Source: a candidate division KSB1 bacterium
Lineage (GTDB): Bacteria > Electryoneota > RPQS01
Length of the DNA: 64,000 nt
Assembly: GCA_016214895.1 (NCBI GenBank)
Contig: JACRMR010000017.1
Location: forward strand, 124,001-188,000
Reading direction: 5' to 3'
Numbering within the stretch: position 1 is the first letter of the stretch; every line of letters begins with the position of its first letter. The translations under genes were made by a program, and so were the position numbers. Below the pieces are notes generated by a model. That model was given only the letters and a program-made list of their open reading frames with translations, made no database searches and had not been told where the DNA came from. This document shows, piece after piece, positions 62,644-64,000 of the stretch.

Positions 62644-64000
62644 CTACCGAATCAAGATCATCTTCTTCGCATCGACGAAGCTGCGGGCTTCCAGGCGATA
62701 GATGTAAAGCCCGGAGGGCATTTCGCTCGCATCCCATGTGACGGTGTGTTGTCCCGCCTCTCGTGGACCGTTGAGCAGCGTCGCAACCAACTGCCCCAGC
62801 GTATTGTAAATCCGTAGCTTCACCCGCGCATTCTCCGGCAAATCAAATTGAATCTCCGTCGTCGGATTGAACGGATTTGGATAGTTCTGATACAACCGGT
62901 ACTCCGTCGGCAACGGTGGCTCGCCACTGCCACGAAAGCCTTGGCCGCTCAATATCTGCTCCATCGCAAACAGCGTCCACAGTTGGTGATCGCCCTGTAC
63001 TTCCGCGCGCGCCTCTTCCGGCAATTGATCCAAAGTATTATTTCCATCCCGTCGTGACAGCCCAATCGAATCCCATGGTGCAGTTTTTAATTCCGTCAAC
63101 AACGAATCCAACGCCACTTTCTGATACTGATACTGCGTCGCAGCTTGATTCATCAGAGTGGCAAATTCGGCGAAAGCTCCCGTGAAGTCATTCAATTCGA
63201 CCAAGCACCATGCCGCTGCTGAGCGCAGCGAGTATTTCAAATCCGCCTCCGAGGCCGTATCCGCAACAGTCAGCAAGTACGTGCGCAACGTCGCCCAATC
63301 CTTATTCAATTGCCCTTCGCAGAAGGCAATTCGCGCCGGACTCCACAACGCTTCCTTGCTCGTCGGATAGTTTACGATCACATACTTGTAGCTGACAATC
63401 GCTTCGGTATATTGCAGCGCGTTCTCCTGATTCCAACCCTGCCCAAAATAGTAAGCCGCGTCCGATACTTCGCATGTTCCCAAACTCAGTAAGTTGCACC
63501 GCGCATCGCTCGAATTCGCATCGGTCGGATTATAGCTGTACGTAGCCGGAATTCGACCGACCGGACTAGGCGCTTCGCCCCAATAATTACCTTGCGCTTC
63601 CCGCGCTAAGGGCCAGCAATCTTCAATCAAATTCCCCGTCGTCGCCGCAATCTTGTTCCGCCCGTTGCACAGATCGGCAATCGTCTGACAAAAATATAGC
63701 TGCGTCCGTCCACCGTTGTAGCCGTTATTGTTCTGCACGAGATTCCGCCCGTTATCCGCGATCCGCCACGCCATATCCGTCTGTCCGCCCCACGCCGAAA
63801 TCCCCGGCCCGTTGTTCGACGAGCTATTCACACAATTCAGCTTCAGATTGCTGTATGTATTCCGCAGCCCGCCATGATTCAAGTTGCGGTTATTGATCAG
63901 CGGCGGCCCATTCCCCGTCAGCGTCACATTATCCAAATCCGTCCGCGCAATACTCGCCGACCACAACCCAACCCGCGCGCTGTTCGTAATACTCCCGCCG
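62644..64000 (-). CDS. Secreted beta-helix protein with PNPFNP sorting domain (5' partial)
   Basis: The frame is open to the right edge, so the start lies outside the window; residues before the apparent TTG at 63966 (GGSITNSARVG) continue the same solenoid. The visible 452 residues comprise beta-helix rungs rich in Asn and Gly (NNRNLNHGGLRNTYSNLKLN, GPGISAWGG). A linker with GNYWGEAPSPVGRIP is a known end-of-helix motif in this group. A helical TPR-like section follows (YTEAIVSYKYVIVNYPTSKE, ALWSPARIAFCEGQL, AAAWCLVELNDFTGAFAEFA). Last is the sorting domain (YQNYPNPFNPTTEIQFDLPE ... IYRLEARSFVDAKKMILIR). It is expected on the cell surface after type IX-like export. Confidence 0.87.
   Translation of the reverse strand, partial: GGSITNSARVGLWSASIARTDLDNVTLTGNGPPLINNRNLNHGGLRNTYSNLKLNCVNSSSNNGPGISAWGGQTDMAWRIADNGRNLVQNNNGYNGGRTQLYFCQTIADLCNGRNKIAATTGNLIEDCWPLAREAQGNYWGEAPSPVGRIPATYSYNPTDANSSDARCNLLSLGTCEVSDAAYYFGQGWNQENALQYTEAIVSYKYVIVNYPTSKEALWSPARIAFCEGQLNKDWATLRTYLLTVADTASEADLKYSLRSAAAWCLVELNDFTGAFAEFATLMNQAATQYQYQKVALDSLLTELKTAPWDSIGLSRRDGNNTLDQLPEEARAEVQGDHQLWTLFAMEQILSGQGFRGSGEPPLPTEYRLYQNYPNPFNPTTEIQFDLPENARVKLRIYNTLGQLVATLLNGPREAGQHTVTWDASEMPSGLYIYRLEARSFVDAKKMILIR

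Overview
The window looks like chromosome from an uncultured, GC-rich, Gram-negative bacterium of the FCB superphylum. The evidence is: several secreted proteins ending in the PNPFNP-type (type IX / FlgD-Ig-like) sorting domain; a TonB-dependent receptor with a CarboxypepD_reg-like N-terminus; lipoproteins; and a short primary sigma factor without region 1.1, as in Bacteroidota relatives. The lineage (KSB1-, Zixibacteria- or Electryonea-like) is an inference and cannot be fixed from the sequence alone. No rRNA, tRNA, CRISPR array, transposase or phage gene was seen.

Layout. 1-7118: the end of a large secreted protein, a two-gene membrane cassette bracketed by two nearly identical 143-bp repeats, and a Cys-rich secreted protein on the other strand. 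7446-20625: a chemosensory locus. A divergent chemoreceptor faces cheY, pseudo-receiver-cheX, cheA, cheW, mcp, cheR, cheD, HDOD, cheY, cheX-like and cheB, most of them tightly spaced or overlapping. No flagellar genes are present, so the output could equally be pili, gliding or signalling. 20707-21669: an ECF sigma factor and a small membrane protein. 22360-30368: an alpha/beta-hydrolase-like secreted protein, a SRPBCC protein and two large secreted proteins. 30458-36977: a hybrid histidine kinase, a remarkable Cys-rich Hsp20 protein, an NADP-dependent reductase with a MarR regulator, and an M6 metalloprotease. 37138-42984: a beta-helix protein, a TonB-dependent receptor and a lipoprotein. 42985-44175: a repeat-dominated non-coding stretch, then rpoD. 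45330-54275: two giant secreted proteins (1245 and 1639 residues) sharing a nearly identical C-terminal LamG-like module. 54353-64000: a TlpA-like lipoprotein, a basic/acidic secreted protein, a polytopic membrane protein, more secreted proteins, an iron/manganese superoxide dismutase and a beta-helix sorting-domain protein cut by the window edge.

Themes. (1) Export: about a dozen genes carry signal peptides. Four end in PNPFNP sorting domains, and at least seven others end in a fibronectin-III-like domain of the form 'L.W...YRVYR...YaV', which may be a second kind of C-terminus. (2) Cysteine: several exported proteins are Cys-rich, and one cytosolic-looking Hsp20 has 16 cysteines in its alpha-crystallin domain. 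(3) Intergenic palindromes: many gaps hold hairpins whose stems differ from copy to copy while the flanks (CCGCCGAG...CCGGAATC, or TTGGC...TCGGG) and a pyrimidine-rich loop are kept. Some copies lie inside or at the 5' end of coding sequences. (4) Promoter-like TTGAC(A/T)-N16/18-TA(A/T) sites are seen ahead of several genes, suggesting ordinary sigma-70-type recognition.
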